Part shown: positions 23,338-30,895 of the stretch, in pieces
Layout of the letters: each line of letters starts with the position of its first letter
How positions within the stretch are numbered: position 1 is the stretch's first letter
Assembly (NCBI GenBank): GCA_018819325.1
Contig: JAHJQJ010000031.1
Location: 1 to 42,158 of the forward strand
Source of the DNA: Patescibacteria group bacterium
Lineage (GTDB): Bacteria; Patescibacteriota; Microgenomatia; UBA1400; MFAQ01
Direction: 5' to 3'
Length of the DNA stretch: 42,158 nt
Translations under genes and position numbers: made by a program
The notes under the pieces: generated by a model
What the model was told of the DNA's origin: nothing
The model's input: only the letters and a program-made list of their open reading frames with translations
The model's database searches: none

Positions 23338-23748
23338 CTAGGTTAATAAGGATAACTTGGCTAATTTTTTGTCTATGGTGATTAGGGGTACTTGATTGAT
23401 TTGACTTAGGTGTAGATAGAGAGCGTCATAAAAGGAAAGATTGTGTTTGATGGTTAGGTTGAGTGTGGCTAGGTAATTTATTTGGTAGGTGTATCTGATA
23501 GGTAGGAGTAAGAATTGTTTGAGTATTTGTTTGGCTAGTTTGGGTTGTAGTCGTTTTTGAAGAATAGCTGTTTTTAGAGTGTTACCCACCTCTATTTTTA
23601 AGAGTTCTGGAGCAATAAGGTTTAGTTTGTTTTGTTGATAGAGCTGAAATGTGTGGGATATTTTCTTGGGTGGGGACTCGTCTGGCAGAAGGTATGACAG
23701 GATGGCAGATGAGTCTATGACCACGGACGGCTGTTTATTTGCGGCCAT
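23338..23748 (-). CDS. PIN-domain ribonuclease toxin (VapC-like)
   Basis: 136-residue PIN domain with the acidic metal-binding set: D12 (VVIDSSAIL), E53 (LLKIEVGN), D108 (SFYDALYL) and D126 (ITIDKKLA). VapC toxins of this kind cut tRNA or rRNA to stop growth. The gene overlaps the ribbon-helix-helix antitoxin by 14 nt, the usual order being antitoxin first. Target unknown. Confidence 0.9.
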   Translation of the reverse strand: MAANKQPSVVIDSSAILSYLLPDESPPKKISHTFQLYQQNKLNLIAPELLKIEVGNTLKTAILQKRLQPKLAKQILKQFLLLPIRYTYQINYLATLNLTIKHNLSFYDALYLHLSQINQVPLITIDKKLAKLSLLT

Positions 23749-23977
23749 GGGCGATAAGTTCTTTGTAGTTGATGCCCTTGGTGTTTATTTGTTGGCCAAG
23801 TTTTTGAAGATTAGAGAGTATTTTAGCGGTGGTATTGATCTGGGGTATGGTGTAGGTTTGTTTGACTGCTTGGCGGATAAGTTTACCCATACTGACGTTG
23901 TTTTGAGAGGCAAGCTGGGAGAGTAGGTGGTAGTCTGTTTCTTCTAATAGAAGATTGGTTCTATGGGTTAGTAGCAT
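23735..23977 (-). CDS. Ribbon-helix-helix antitoxin (VapB/CopG-like)
   Basis: 80 residues: an N-terminal ribbon-helix-helix (HRTNLLLEETDYHLLSQLAS, VSMGKLIRQAVKQTY) binds DNA, and the C-terminal tail (KGINYKELIAHGRK) should block the PIN toxin. TACTAT lies 6 nt before the ATG, and a perfect 14-bp palindrome (AGTAACATGTTACT) covers that box, fitting autorepression by the antitoxin or complex. Confidence 0.87.
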   Translation of the reverse strand: MLLTHRTNLLLEETDYHLLSQLASQNNVSMGKLIRQAVKQTYTIPQINTTAKILSNLQKLGQQINTKGINYKELIAHGRK

Positions 23978-23983
23978 GACTTA

Positions 23984-23999
23984 ATAGTAACATGTTACT
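23984..23999 (-). promoter_or_regulatory. Toxin-antitoxin promoter with overlapping operator
   Basis: -10 box TACTAT (minus strand, 23989-23984), 6 nt before the antitoxin ATG, overlapped by palindrome AGTAACATGTTACT at 23986-23999, the likely ribbon-helix-helix operator. Confidence 0.6.
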
Positions 24000-24024
24000 T
24001 GATGGCTGTCAAGGGGGTGGTGGG

Positions 24025-24052
24025 GCCCCGCACCAGTCGGTGCAGGATGACG
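24025..24052. repeat. CCCCGCACC palindrome upstream of tRNA
   Basis: Hairpin GCACC-AGTC-GGTGC followed by AGGATGACG; nearly the same bases occur at 30686-30717 inside dprA. Confidence 0.85.
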
Positions 24053-24076
24053 ACGTGGTAAAATAGGGGGAATCTT

Positions 24077-24152
24077 GGGCCCGTAGCTCAGTTGGTAGAG
24101 CGCCTGCGTGGCACGTAGGAGGCAAGGGGTTCGATCCCCCTCGGGTCCACCA
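24077..24152 (+). tRNA. tRNA-Ala (anticodon GGC)
   Basis: Standard cloverleaf with encoded CCA. Acceptor GGGCCCG/CGGGTCC includes the G3-U70 alanine identity pair. Anticodon stem CCTGC/GTAGG with loop GTGGCAC; T stem AGGGG/CCCCT with loop TTCGATC. A TAAAAT box lies at 24059-24064, 12 nt upstream. Reads GCC and GCU codons, complementing the CGC tRNA 1 kb away. Confidence 0.96.
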
Positions 24153-24159
24153 CGCTGGT

Positions 24160-24178
24160 GTGCACCTCCAAGGTGCAC
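24160..24178. repeat. REP1 palindrome after tRNA-Ala(GGC)
   Basis: Fourth identical REP1 copy (stem GTGCACCT, loop CCA), 8 nt after the tRNA. It may also serve as a transcript-end hairpin. Confidence 0.93.
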
Positions 24179-24202
24179 GTTTATAATTTGTGTAGATGAT
24201 AT

Positions 24203-24802
24203 ATGGAGGAAGAAAAAGTAGGACCAGTGTTGGGGGTGGAGGATTATTTGAATATGTTGCCAGAGGATGGGCAAGAGATGATTAGTGCGGAGCTTGAGAG
24301 ATTGCGGAGACTGGTAAGGCTTGATCCAATGCTAGGAGAACACGGGATACTTAATAGGGAAGGATTTAAGCAAGAGGTGCAAAAAATTGCAGAGGTGATA
24401 AAAAGAGGAAAATTAAAACAAGTAGTGCTTTTGCTAGGGGACGTTAATAGATTTAAGCAAGTTAATGATACTTTTGGACATCCACACGGAGACGGGGTAT
24501 TACATAAAATTTCTGAGGTATTGAAGGATTATGACGTTGTGGTTAGATTGGGTGGAGATGAGTTTGGGGTGTTGTTGCTGGTGTATAGTGATAGAGATGG
24601 TTTTGTGGATGAGGAAGATGTAAAAAAGAGGCTTGAGAGAATTAAAGTGTTAGAGGGTAAGGAAGCTGGGACGGTTAGTTTTGGGGTTAAGTTGTTTACG
24701 GCGAAGGAGTTTTTGGAGATAGTGGATGAGGGAGGAGATGTGGTAGGTAAACTATTTAAAGATGCGGATGAGAGAATGTATGAGGAGAAAAGGGAGATTT
24801 AA
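24203..24802 (+). CDS. GGDEF-domain diguanylate cyclase
   Basis: 199 residues. A short helical lead (SAELERLRRLVRLDP) is followed by a GGDEF domain (about 45-195): LLLGDVNRFKQVNDTFGHPH (substrate and metal), GGDEF active-site loop at 117-121 and DADERMYEEKR at the end. No RxxD inhibitory site is obvious before GGDEF and no sensor domain is attached. It should make cyclic di-GMP, unless other members of the system are missing. TATAAT at 24182-24187 would give a leader of only about 8 nt. Confidence 0.9.
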   Translation: MEEEKVGPVLGVEDYLNMLPEDGQEMISAELERLRRLVRLDPMLGEHGILNREGFKQEVQKIAEVIKRGKLKQVVLLLGDVNRFKQVNDTFGHPHGDGVLHKISEVLKDYDVVVRLGGDEFGVLLLVYSDRDGFVDEEDVKKRLERIKVLEGKEAGTVSFGVKLFTAKEFLEIVDEGGDVVGKLFKDADERMYEEKREI

Positions 24803-24812
24803 CCGTTAAGGC

Positions 24813-24871
24813 GTGTTCCACATCTGAACAGATCTCCGCCCGATGGCGGAGCCAGTTCCGATGAGAAACAC
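24813..24871. repeat. TTCCACATCTGAA element, copy 1
   Basis: Outer arms GTGTTCCACATC and GATGAGAAACAC, inner hairpin CTCCGCC-CGAT-GGCGGAG. Intergenic, directly after the GGDEF gene; copies 2 and 3 (27700 and 31394) are inside genes. Confidence 0.82.
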
Positions 24872-24876
24872 TGACC

Positions 24877-27057
24877 TTAGTTTGTGGATTGTTCTGTTGA
24901 TTCTGGTTCTTCTGTGGGGGTGGGGGAAGGGATTTCTGGGGCGGAGTCTTCTGGGAGGTTAATAGGTTCTGCTGGTGAGGGAAGCGGGGTGGGGGTGACT
25001 AGTTGGATGTCTTTTTCGGTTTCGGCCACCCCGGGGGAGTCAGGGCCCACCCCCGGGGAGACCTGCGCTGCGGGGACGAGTTTTTCTAGTGCTGTAAGTT
25101 CGTCTTGGGCTTTTTGGTAGTCGTCGGTGTTGGGGTCAAGAAGCTGAACAACAATTCTCATTTCTGCCAGAGCTTTGGGGTAGTTTTTGTTGTCTCTGTA
25201 GGCGGCTGAGAGGTTGTAGTGGGCGTTGGGCCAGTCGGATTTTCTGTCGACGGCTTGTTGGAATAGGCTGATGGCGCCGTCGTAGTCTTTTAGGGTCAAC
25301 AAAACTCCGCCTAGGTCTAGTCTTAGGGCTGGGTTGGTGGGGTCTAGGTTGATAGCTTGGGAGTAGGCGGCGATGGTCCAGTCTGCGGCGCCTTCTGCAA
25401 AGTTGATTATTTGGCGGTAGGTGCTGGCTAGATTTTCCCAAACGGTGACGTTTCTAGGGTCTAGCTGGGTGGCGTTTTTGGCTTCTCTGATGGCTTGTTC
25501 GACTAGTTGGGTTAGGTCTTGTTTATCTTGGTCGGATAAATTTTCATTTTGAGCTAGGGAGTTGGCTAAGGCTAGAGAGGTTTGAGAGAAGTTAATGCGG
25601 TAGGCTGGGTTGGTGGGGTCTAGGGTGTAGGCTTGAGATTGATAGTTGTAGGAGGTGATGGCCTCTGTATTTAAGGTGTCGATGGCTTTTTTAGTGACGG
25701 CGGCGGCGGCGTAGATGCGACCAGAGAAGAACCAGAAGAAACCAAGAAGAATTACTGTGAAAGTGGTGTAGGCCCAAGGAAGGATGGCGTTGGCTCCCCC
25801 AGTTGGGTAGTTCACTGTGTTGTCCCCAGTTGGGTAGTTCACTTCGCTCGCATCCAACGGGGTCTGCGCACCTGCGGCGCTTGATTTTGGGGTGGCGACT
25901 AGATTGATGATGACGTCCTTTACTTTGTTATGGTCTTGGAGCTTAAGATTTAAGGTAACTAGGGTTAGGGCTAAAAAGCTAAGGGTTAAAAGCACGGGGG
26001 TGGCGGGGACTAGGAAAAAGACGATGAAGGATGTGATGAGAATTATGCGGGAAAAGGTGTGGTGGGCCCCAGTTGGGTAGTTCACTTCGTTCACACCCAA
26101 CAAGGTCTTCGCGCCTGCGGCGCTTGATGTTCTGGTGAAGGAAAAGATAAAGGAGAGGAGGCCCAAGAGTCCGGTGGTGGTGAGAATGGTTAGTAATTCG
26201 TTGGAGGAGTTAGAGAAACGAATGTTCCAGAGAGGGGTAAAGTTTAGGCTGATGGGTCTTAGTCTGGTGAAGGCGGTAAGGAAAGTCCCCGGGCCGGTGC
26301 CAAGGAGGGCGGTGCGAGCGTTTTTAAAGATGTCGACGGCGATGGACCAGCCAGCTGATAAAGGTAGGAGGGTTAGGGAGGCTTCTGGAGTAGAGGGCAA
26401 GAGGAAGTTTATTTGAAAGATGCTGGCGACGGTGAAAACGGTGGCGACGGTGAAGATAAAAAGTTTGGCGAGCCATTGGTTGGTTTTAAGGCCTAAATAA
26501 ATTACGGCAGGGATTAAAGGTAGAGTTAGGCTTAAAAGGGGTAGTGGGCCACCAGCTGGGTTGAAGATTTTGGACTGGAGGTAGGCTGGACCGGCCATAT
26601 TTTCTGCTAATCCTAGGGCTTGGTAGATGGCAAAAAGACTGGTGATAAATACGGAGGCTAAAAGAGAGTAGATGGTGGTTTGGATGACGAACTGGTTTTT
26701 TTGGCTAGAGGTGGTGGTTAAGAAGATGACAACCAAGGCGGCAATGAGTGAGGTTTGGCCAAAAAGACTTTGGGTGGTGTTGGGGGCTTGGACAATGGAA
26801 GAAATGATATAAATGGCGACTAGGGCTAAAAGTGGGCCACTGGCAGGAGAGAGGGTGAGTTGGAGTTTGCGGCGGGTGAGGGTTCTGATGGAGAAGGCGA
26901 TTAAGCTAACAGAGGCGAGTATATATAGAAGGAAGCGTTTGTTGAAGGAGAAGAAGTCTGGGGTGAGGGTGAGGAAGAACAGGGGAACCAGAAAGGCCGT
27001 TAGAGGAAGGATGAATTTTAGGGTTTGGCTGGCGATTTTGTCTAGGGTCTGTCTCAT
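24877..27057 (-). CDS. O-antigen ligase/polymerase-like membrane protein with TPR domain
   Basis: 726 residues. About ten membrane helices (1-340) include the Wzy_C/ligase-type region LLGTGPGTFLTAF followed by FSNSSNELLTILTTTGLLGLL. A further helix lies near 420-440, then a TPR block (about 455-650: RAYNYQSQAYTLDPTNPAY-like units, YSQAINLDPTNPALRLDLG, HYNLSAAYRDNKNYPKALAE) and a Pro/Glu/Thr-rich tail. Likely joins or transfers surface glycans outside the membrane. Repeats near 25796-25884 and 26067-26127 are read in frame in loops as SSAAGAQTPLDASEVNYPTG and SSAAGAKTLLGVNEVNYPTG. The start overlaps the upstream stop (TAATG). Confidence 0.85.
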   Translation of the reverse strand: MRQTLDKIASQTLKFILPLTAFLVPLFFLTLTPDFFSFNKRFLLYILASVSLIAFSIRTLTRRKLQLTLSPASGPLLALVAIYIISSIVQAPNTTQSLFGQTSLIAALVVIFLTTTSSQKNQFVIQTTIYSLLASVFITSLFAIYQALGLAENMAGPAYLQSKIFNPAGGPLPLLSLTLPLIPAVIYLGLKTNQWLAKLFIFTVATVFTVASIFQINFLLPSTPEASLTLLPLSAGWSIAVDIFKNARTALLGTGPGTFLTAFTRLRPISLNFTPLWNIRFSNSSNELLTILTTTGLLGLLSFIFSFTRTSSAAGAKTLLGVNEVNYPTGAHHTFSRIILITSFIVFFLVPATPVLLTLSFLALTLVTLNLKLQDHNKVKDVIINLVATPKSSAAGAQTPLDASEVNYPTGDNTVNYPTGGANAILPWAYTTFTVILLGFFWFFSGRIYAAAAVTKKAIDTLNTEAITSYNYQSQAYTLDPTNPAYRINFSQTSLALANSLAQNENLSDQDKQDLTQLVEQAIREAKNATQLDPRNVTVWENLASTYRQIINFAEGAADWTIAAYSQAINLDPTNPALRLDLGGVLLTLKDYDGAISLFQQAVDRKSDWPNAHYNLSAAYRDNKNYPKALAEMRIVVQLLDPNTDDYQKAQDELTALEKLVPAAQVSPGVGPDSPGVAETEKDIQLVTPTPLPSPAEPINLPEDSAPEIPSPTPTEEPESTEQSTN
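25796..25884. repeat. CCCCAGTTGGGT element, copy 1 (plus a partial copy), in frame
   Basis: One and a half copies of an approximately 62-nt element made of two hairpins (GTTGG.../...CCAAC and GCGCC/GGCGC). On the minus strand it encodes AAGAQTPLDASEVNYPTG and NYPTG again. Confidence 0.82.
26067..26127. repeat. CCCCAGTTGGGT element, copy 2, in frame
   Basis: Hairpins GTTGGGT/ACCCAAC and GCGCC-TGC-GGCGC. Encodes AAGAKTLLGVNEVNYPTG; almost the same bases lie at 35531. Confidence 0.85.
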
Positions 27058-27947
27058 TAGGGATTTATTATATAGTAGTTTATAGAAATGTCTATATCTG
27101 ATATGGTAGATGTTGCTAGGGTGAATTGGCCAGTGCCTTTGGATTTGACAAATATGCTGGCGTTGGTTTTGGTTTCTGGAATTAGGTAGATGTAAGAGGT
27201 GGGGGTGATTCTGTTATCGTTGATTAGGAGTTCTGTTTGGCCAGCAGGAATTATGGCCTTGGTGGTGAAGGAGTTTGATGCCGCGTCTAACTTTTGCTCT
27301 GGCAAAACTTGGCCGGGTAAAGGTGCGGCCAGGATAAGGTCGGAGCTAGCAAGGGCTTGTTGGTCTGGTAATAAATTTAGAGGATTGATGGTTTCTGGCA
27401 AGGTGATTGGTTGACCTTGGCTTAAGTTTTGAGCGGTTTCTAGGTCTTTTTGGGCTTGGGCTAGGGCGTTGGGGTTGGTGTTACTGACGGCGGTTAGAAT
27501 ATGGGCTCTTAAAACGTAGCCGTTGGGATTTCTGGGGTCTTGGCTGATGGCTTGGGTGGTAAGGCTTAGACTTTGATCTAGGTTTTCTAGGATCTTGGCT
27601 TTTTGTTCTGGGGTTTGTTTTGGTGGCGTTTTGGCTAGGGCAAAGGCTTTGTCTAGGTAGTTTTGGGCTAGGTTGATGAGTTCGGGGGTGGACTTGACGG
27701 GTTCCACATCTGAAGAGTCGCTAGGAGCGCCACTGTCCGATGAGGAACCCTGGGCGAGTTCGCCTTTGGGGAGTGGAGAGAGGTATGAGCCGGTGGGGGA
27801 TTTGCTACTTGAGCCAATAACGGTGATGGTGGTAATGACGGCAAAGGCAATGAGGGCAGTGTAGCCAATGACGGTGATGGTTTTTTGGAAGACGCGTTTG
27901 CCGAGATTGGTGTTGGCTGGATTGGTGGTGCAGGATTCGATGATCAT
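27057..27947 (-). CDS. Membrane-anchored surface protein with C-terminal beta domain
   Basis: 296 residues of unknown function. One membrane helix (VIGYTALIAFAVITTITVIG, about 28-48), a Ser/Asp-rich linker, an alpha-helical TPR-like part (about 85-175: NLDQSLSLTTQAISQDPRNP) and a C-terminal beta domain (about 225-296: AIIPAGQTELLINDNRITPT, SYIYLIPETKTNASIFVKSK). That last domain is also the C-terminus of the 1568-residue fibre protein. A repeat at 27700-27749 is read in frame as SSSDSGAPSDSSDVEPV in the linker. TATACT lies 7 nt before the ATG. Co-transcribed with the ligase-like gene. Confidence 0.8.
   Translation of the reverse strand: MIIESCTTNPANTNLGKRVFQKTITVIGYTALIAFAVITTITVIGSSSKSPTGSYLSPLPKGELAQGSSSDSGAPSDSSDVEPVKSTPELINLAQNYLDKAFALAKTPPKQTPEQKAKILENLDQSLSLTTQAISQDPRNPNGYVLRAHILTAVSNTNPNALAQAQKDLETAQNLSQGQPITLPETINPLNLLPDQQALASSDLILAAPLPGQVLPEQKLDAASNSFTTKAIIPAGQTELLINDNRITPTSYIYLIPETKTNASIFVKSKGTGQFTLATSTISDIDISINYYIINP
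27700..27749. repeat. TTCCACATCTGAA element, copy 2, in frame
   Basis: Outer arms GGTTCCACATC and GATGAGGAACC. Lies in the Ser-rich linker of the 27057-27947 gene. Confidence 0.82.
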
Positions 27948-27954
27948 GATATTA

Positions 27955-27960
27955 AGTATA
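27955..27960 (-). promoter_or_regulatory. -10 box for a leaderless start at 27947
   Basis: TATACT on the minus strand, 7 nt before the ATG. Confidence 0.55.
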
Positions 27961-27980
27961 CAATAAAACTTTATTTAGTT

Positions 27981-28697
27981 TTAGAGATAGTAGGGAGTGC
28001 AGACGTTGACGGGGTCGGAGCATTTGCCGGAGCAGTCGGTGTCATCCCAGTCGAAGTAAGGATAGCAAATTTTACCAGTAGGGAGTGGAGAGCAAGTATC
28101 GATACTGGAGCAGTAGCGGTAGCTACCAGTAGGGGTGGGAGATGGAGTTGGAGATGGAGTTGGTGTGCCAGTGCCAGAGGGAGTGGGAGATGGAGTTGGT
28201 GTGCCAGTGCCAGAGGGGGTAGGCGAGGGAGTTTCTGTGGGCGTGAAAGAGTCGAAGTATGTGTTGCAGTCGTGGCTGGGATCGGTGGTGGAGTTGGGGG
28301 AGTTGACGGAGAAGCAGTTGAAGCTGTCTGCGTTTTGGTCTTGGTCATATTTTAACTGGGTATAGGCGATGAAATTTTGAGGGCAGGTGGGGGGGTTGGC
28401 GATTAGTTCGTAGGGGGCGGTGCTAACGGGGTCGCAAGGGATTTCTTTGATGTATGGATCTAGTTCGTTTGAGTTGCAGTTTGAGATTTGTTCTTGGGTG
28501 GGGTAGCAGGAGTAGTCTGTGTAGTAGTTTTCGAAAGCTATTCTTAAACTTTCTAGGTCTTTTTTGCGGTGGGCGTCGTAGGCTTTGTTGATGCTGGTTT
28601 TTGGGTTTAGAGTTAGGAGGGCAAGGAGTGTGAGAATAAGAATGACGCCGACTACTATGACCATTTCCATGAGGGTGAAGGCTTGTTTGCGGTTCAT
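27981..28697 (-). CDS. Type IV pilin-like prepilin with Pro/Thr-rich tail
   Basis: 238 residues. Class III leader MNRKQA, then FTLMEMVIVVGVILILTLLA, with Glu at +5 of the mature protein, as required for prepilin peptidase and assembly. The globular part is Cys-rich (YSCYPTQEQISNCNSNE, NFIAYTQLKYD). A repeated linker SPTPSGTGTPTPSPTPSGTG separates a second Cys-rich end domain (YRYCSSIDTCSPLPTGKICY). The start overlaps the stop of the XRE gene (ATGA), so the two are coupled. Pili of this sort act in attachment or DNA uptake, fitting the comF/dprA/comM genes nearby. Confidence 0.87.
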   Translation of the reverse strand: MNRKQAFTLMEMVIVVGVILILTLLALLTLNPKTSINKAYDAHRKKDLESLRIAFENYYTDYSCYPTQEQISNCNSNELDPYIKEIPCDPVSTAPYELIANPPTCPQNFIAYTQLKYDQDQNADSFNCFSVNSPNSTTDPSHDCNTYFDSFTPTETPSPTPSGTGTPTPSPTPSGTGTPTPSPTPSPTPTGSYRYCSSIDTCSPLPTGKICYPYFDWDDTDCSGKCSDPVNVCTPYYL

Positions 28698-28966
28698 TGA
28701 AAAGAGATATTTATAGTAGAGTCAAAGGCCTTGGCAATTTTGGTGAGAAAGGTTAGGCTGGGATTGTATCGACCAGATTCTAGGCGTGAAATAGCGGATT
28801 GTTGGGTTCCGGCTTTTTTGGCAAGTTGGGATTGGCTTAACCCCCGCTGAATGCGTTTTTTGATTACTGCTTGAACAAGTTGGTATTCGGGTGTAAGTTT
28901 GTCGTATTCTACTTTGATTTTAGGGTCTTTGAGAAGTTGGTTTTTGAACTGTTTAAAGGATTTCAT
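28694..28966 (-). CDS. XRE-family helix-turn-helix protein (HigA-like)
   Basis: 90 residues. The N-terminal helical region (KSFKQFKNQLLKDPKIKVEY) and the HTH (GLSQSQLAKKAGTQQSAISR followed by LESGRYNPSLTFLTKIAKAF) match HigA-type antitoxins, but no RelE/HigB-like toxin is adjacent. It is coupled to the pilin gene and may regulate it. A paralogue lies at 34923-35210. Confidence 0.87.
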   Translation of the reverse strand: MKSFKQFKNQLLKDPKIKVEYDKLTPEYQLVQAVIKKRIQRGLSQSQLAKKAGTQQSAISRLESGRYNPSLTFLTKIAKAFDSTINISFQ

Positions 28967-28989
28967 ATTTTAAGCAATATGTTTTGTTG

Positions 28990-29083
28990 TCATTCCGACC
29001 GAGTCTTTGAGTGGAGGAATCCCTGTGGCTGGTAGTGTTACTGTTGAAAGGGATCCCTCGACTTTGCTCGGGATGACAGAGCT
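28990..29083. repeat. GTCATTCC...GGATGACA hairpin repeats
   Basis: Bases between the XRE gene and comF hold a GTCATTCC arm, GGAATCCC and GGGATCCCTCGACTTTGCTC followed by GGGATGACAG. These belong to the widespread ATGACG-type palindromes of this window. Confidence 0.65.
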
Positions 29084-29114
29084 ATTATAAATATATAGTA
29101 TATAGTAGGAAGTG

Positions 29115-29810
29115 ATGAAGTGGCTAGTGGATTGGTTTGTTGATTTTGTTTATCCAAAGGACTGTGTGGGTTGTGGTTGTTTGGGGACATGGTTGTGTGA
29201 TAAATGTAAGCGAAGTTTTGAGGAGGTGGAGCAGATTTGCCCGATGTGCGGGAAGGAAAACTTGGGTGGAAGTGTACACAAAATGTGTTCAGAAAGGCTG
29301 GGAATGGATGGGTTGACGGCGGTTTATAATCATGGGGAAAGGACAATGAGTGGGTTGATTTTTAGAGTGAAGTTTGAGTATTGTGAGGAGTTGTTGGAGG
29401 AGTTTGTGAAGTTGCTGGATTTTGAGGTGGGTAAGAAGTTTGATGTGGTGGTGCCGGTGCCGTTACATATATATAGAAGGAACTGGCGGGGGTTTAATCA
29501 GGCAAGAGTGATTGCGGATGAGGTGGGTAGGCAGTTGGGGTTGCCGGTGGTGGAGGGGTTGAGGCGGGTGAAGCGAGGTAAACAGCAGTCGAAGATAAAG
29601 GATAGGGAGGGGAGGCGGGAGAATGTGAAGGGGGTGTTTAAGATTGGTATGGATTCCCGCCTGCGCGGGAATGACGGTTTAAAAGATAAAGCAGTTTTGC
29701 TGGTGGATGATGTGTTTACCAGTGGGGCGACGATGCGGGAGGCGTGTAAAGTATTAAAGCAGGCGGGGGCTAAGTTTGTGTGGGGGTTGGTATTGGCGAG
29801 GAGGGTTTGA
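29115..29810 (+). CDS. comF: ComF family phosphoribosyltransferase-like competence protein
   Basis: Zinc-finger region (CVGCGCLGTWLCDKC, ICPMCGKE) and PRT domain with PVPLHIYRRNWRGFNQ and PRPP loop VLLVDDVFTSGAT, the standard ComF layout. ComF helps bring single-stranded DNA through the inner membrane during transformation. Between KGVFKIG and KDKAVLLVDD a palindrome (29649-29677) is read in frame as MDSRLRGNDGL. The ATG at 29115 follows an AGGA; GTG at 29112 is a near alternative. TATAGT lies at 29101. Confidence 0.92.
   Translation: MKWLVDWFVDFVYPKDCVGCGCLGTWLCDKCKRSFEEVEQICPMCGKENLGGSVHKMCSERLGMDGLTAVYNHGERTMSGLIFRVKFEYCEELLEEFVKLLDFEVGKKFDVVVPVPLHIYRRNWRGFNQARVIADEVGRQLGLPVVEGLRRVKRGKQQSKIKDREGRRENVKGVFKIGMDSRLRGNDGLKDKAVLLVDDVFTSGATMREACKVLKQAGAKFVWGLVLARRV
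29649..29677. repeat. ATTCCCGC palindrome, in frame in comF
   Basis: Arms ATTCCCGC and GCGGGAAT followed by GACGG; encodes SRLRGND. Another copy is at 30924-30950. Confidence 0.88.
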
Positions 29811-29824
29811 GGGTTTTCCCTTTG

Positions 29825-30030
29825 TCATTCTGGGGACGAATTCTGATGAGGACTCCGGAATCAGATTCTGGATGCGTTCGAAGACTCACTTACCAGAATG
29901 ACGGAAAAGAAAATGCTGACGCTAGATTCTTCGTTTCATTCTTCATACTACACCCTACTTCTTCATGTCATTCTGGGGACGAATTCTGATGAGGACTCCG
30001 GAATCAGATTCTGGACAAGCCAGAATGACG
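29825..30030. repeat. Two TCATTCTGG elements between comF and dprA
   Basis: Copies at about 29825-29904 and 29967-30030 share CATTCTGGGGACGAATTCTG and GACTCCGGAATCAGATTCTG, with different right arms. Both end in CAGAATGACG. The 63 bases between them show nothing else. Together they fill the gap. Confidence 0.9.
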
Positions 30031-30046
30031 ATGAGAGAATGATTGT

Positions 30047-30889
30047 ATGGAGACGAAGGAGATGAAGGTAATGGGGGTAAAGGTGTATTGCAAGGGGGAT
30101 TTGGGGCTGTTGGATGAGGGGAAGGTGAGGTTGGCGATTGTGGGGAGTCGGAAGATGACGGATTATGGCAGGCGGGTGATTGAGAAACAAGTGCCTGTAC
30201 TGGTGCAGGCGGGGGTGGTGATTGTTTCTGGCTTTATGTATGGGGTGGATCAGGCGGCGCACGAGGTTTGCTTAGATTGCGGAGGTGAGACGATTGCGGT
30301 GTTGGGCTGGGGGATTGATAGGGGGTTGTCGATTGAGGATGAAAAATTGTATGAGAAGTTTATTAAGGGAAAAAGTTTGATGATGAGTGAGTATTACGGC
30401 GAGGCGATGGCGGAGCAGTGGATGTTTGTGCAAAGGAACAGGATTGTGGTGGGTTTGAGTGCGGCGGTGTTGGTGGTGGAGGCGGCGGTGAAGTCGGGGA
30501 CGATGACCAGTGTGAGGTGGGCTAAGAAAATGAACAAACCCGTTTTGTGCGTGCCAGGGTTGATTACGAGTAAGGTGAGTGAGGGGGCGAATGGGTTAAT
30601 TAAGTCTGGAGAGGCGAAGATGGTGACCGGGGTGGAGGATATTTTGGAGGTGTTGGGTCTTAAGCCTGGACAAATGAAACTTGGTGGGGTCCCGCACCAG
30701 TCGGTGCAGGATGACGGGGATTTAACAAAGGTGAGACCTTTGTTAAGATGGCTAGAGAATGAGGGGATGGAGGTGGACAGGTTGGCTAAATTGATGAAAC
30801 GGTCGGCGAGTCAGGTGATGGTGGAGTTGACGCGGTTGGAGATTTTGGGGCAGGTGGAACAGAGGGGTGGGAAGTTTTATATTGTTTAA
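30047..30889 (+). CDS. dprA: DprA (DNA-processing protein A)
   Basis: Single-strand DNA binding, RecA-loading protein for natural transformation. Rossmann-like core: RLAIVGSRKMTDYGRR, VIVSGFMYGVDQAAHE, AVLGWGIDRGLSIEDEKLY and FVQRNRIVVGLSAAVLVVEA followed by KSGTM, with a C-terminal winged helix (LAKLMKRSASQVMVELTRLE). Between core and winged helix two palindromes are read back to back in frame (30686-30717, then REP2 at 30722-30746), giving GGVPHQSVQDDGDLTKVRPL. The ATG is 6 nt after GAGAAT. Confidence 0.93.
   Translation: METKEMKVMGVKVYCKGDLGLLDEGKVRLAIVGSRKMTDYGRRVIEKQVPVLVQAGVVIVSGFMYGVDQAAHEVCLDCGGETIAVLGWGIDRGLSIEDEKLYEKFIKGKSLMMSEYYGEAMAEQWMFVQRNRIVVGLSAAVLVVEAAVKSGTMTSVRWAKKMNKPVLCVPGLITSKVSEGANGLIKSGEAKMVTGVEDILEVLGLKPGQMKLGGVPHQSVQDDGDLTKVRPLLRWLENEGMEVDRLAKLMKRSASQVMVELTRLEILGQVEQRGGKFYIV
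30686..30717. repeat. CCCCGCACC-type palindrome, in frame in dprA
   Basis: Hairpin GCACC-AGTC-GGTGC plus AGGATGACGG, the same as at 24025. It is followed 4 nt later by REP2. Confidence 0.88.
30722..30746. repeat. REP2 palindrome, in frame in dprA
   Basis: Perfect stem TTAACAAAGGT with loop GAG, encoding LTKVRPLL (a different frame from the copy at 1810). Confidence 0.9.
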
Positions 30890-30895
30890 TAATGT

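Noticed and set aside
24877..25441. Long plus-strand frame (SVDSGSSVGVGEG) and other antisense frames over the ligase-like gene
   Set aside because: They are shadows of the Pro/Glu/Thr-rich tail and TPR codons. No motif or start signal was seen.
27981..28365. Plus-strand frames rich in Gly/Val opposite the pilin tail
   Set aside because: They mirror the Pro/Thr repeats of the pilin; no start signals and no homologous look.
28694..28966. Complete HigBA toxin-antitoxin system
   Set aside because: Only the XRE part is present. The neighbour is a pilin, and no RelE/HigB-like gene lies on either side, here or at 34923.
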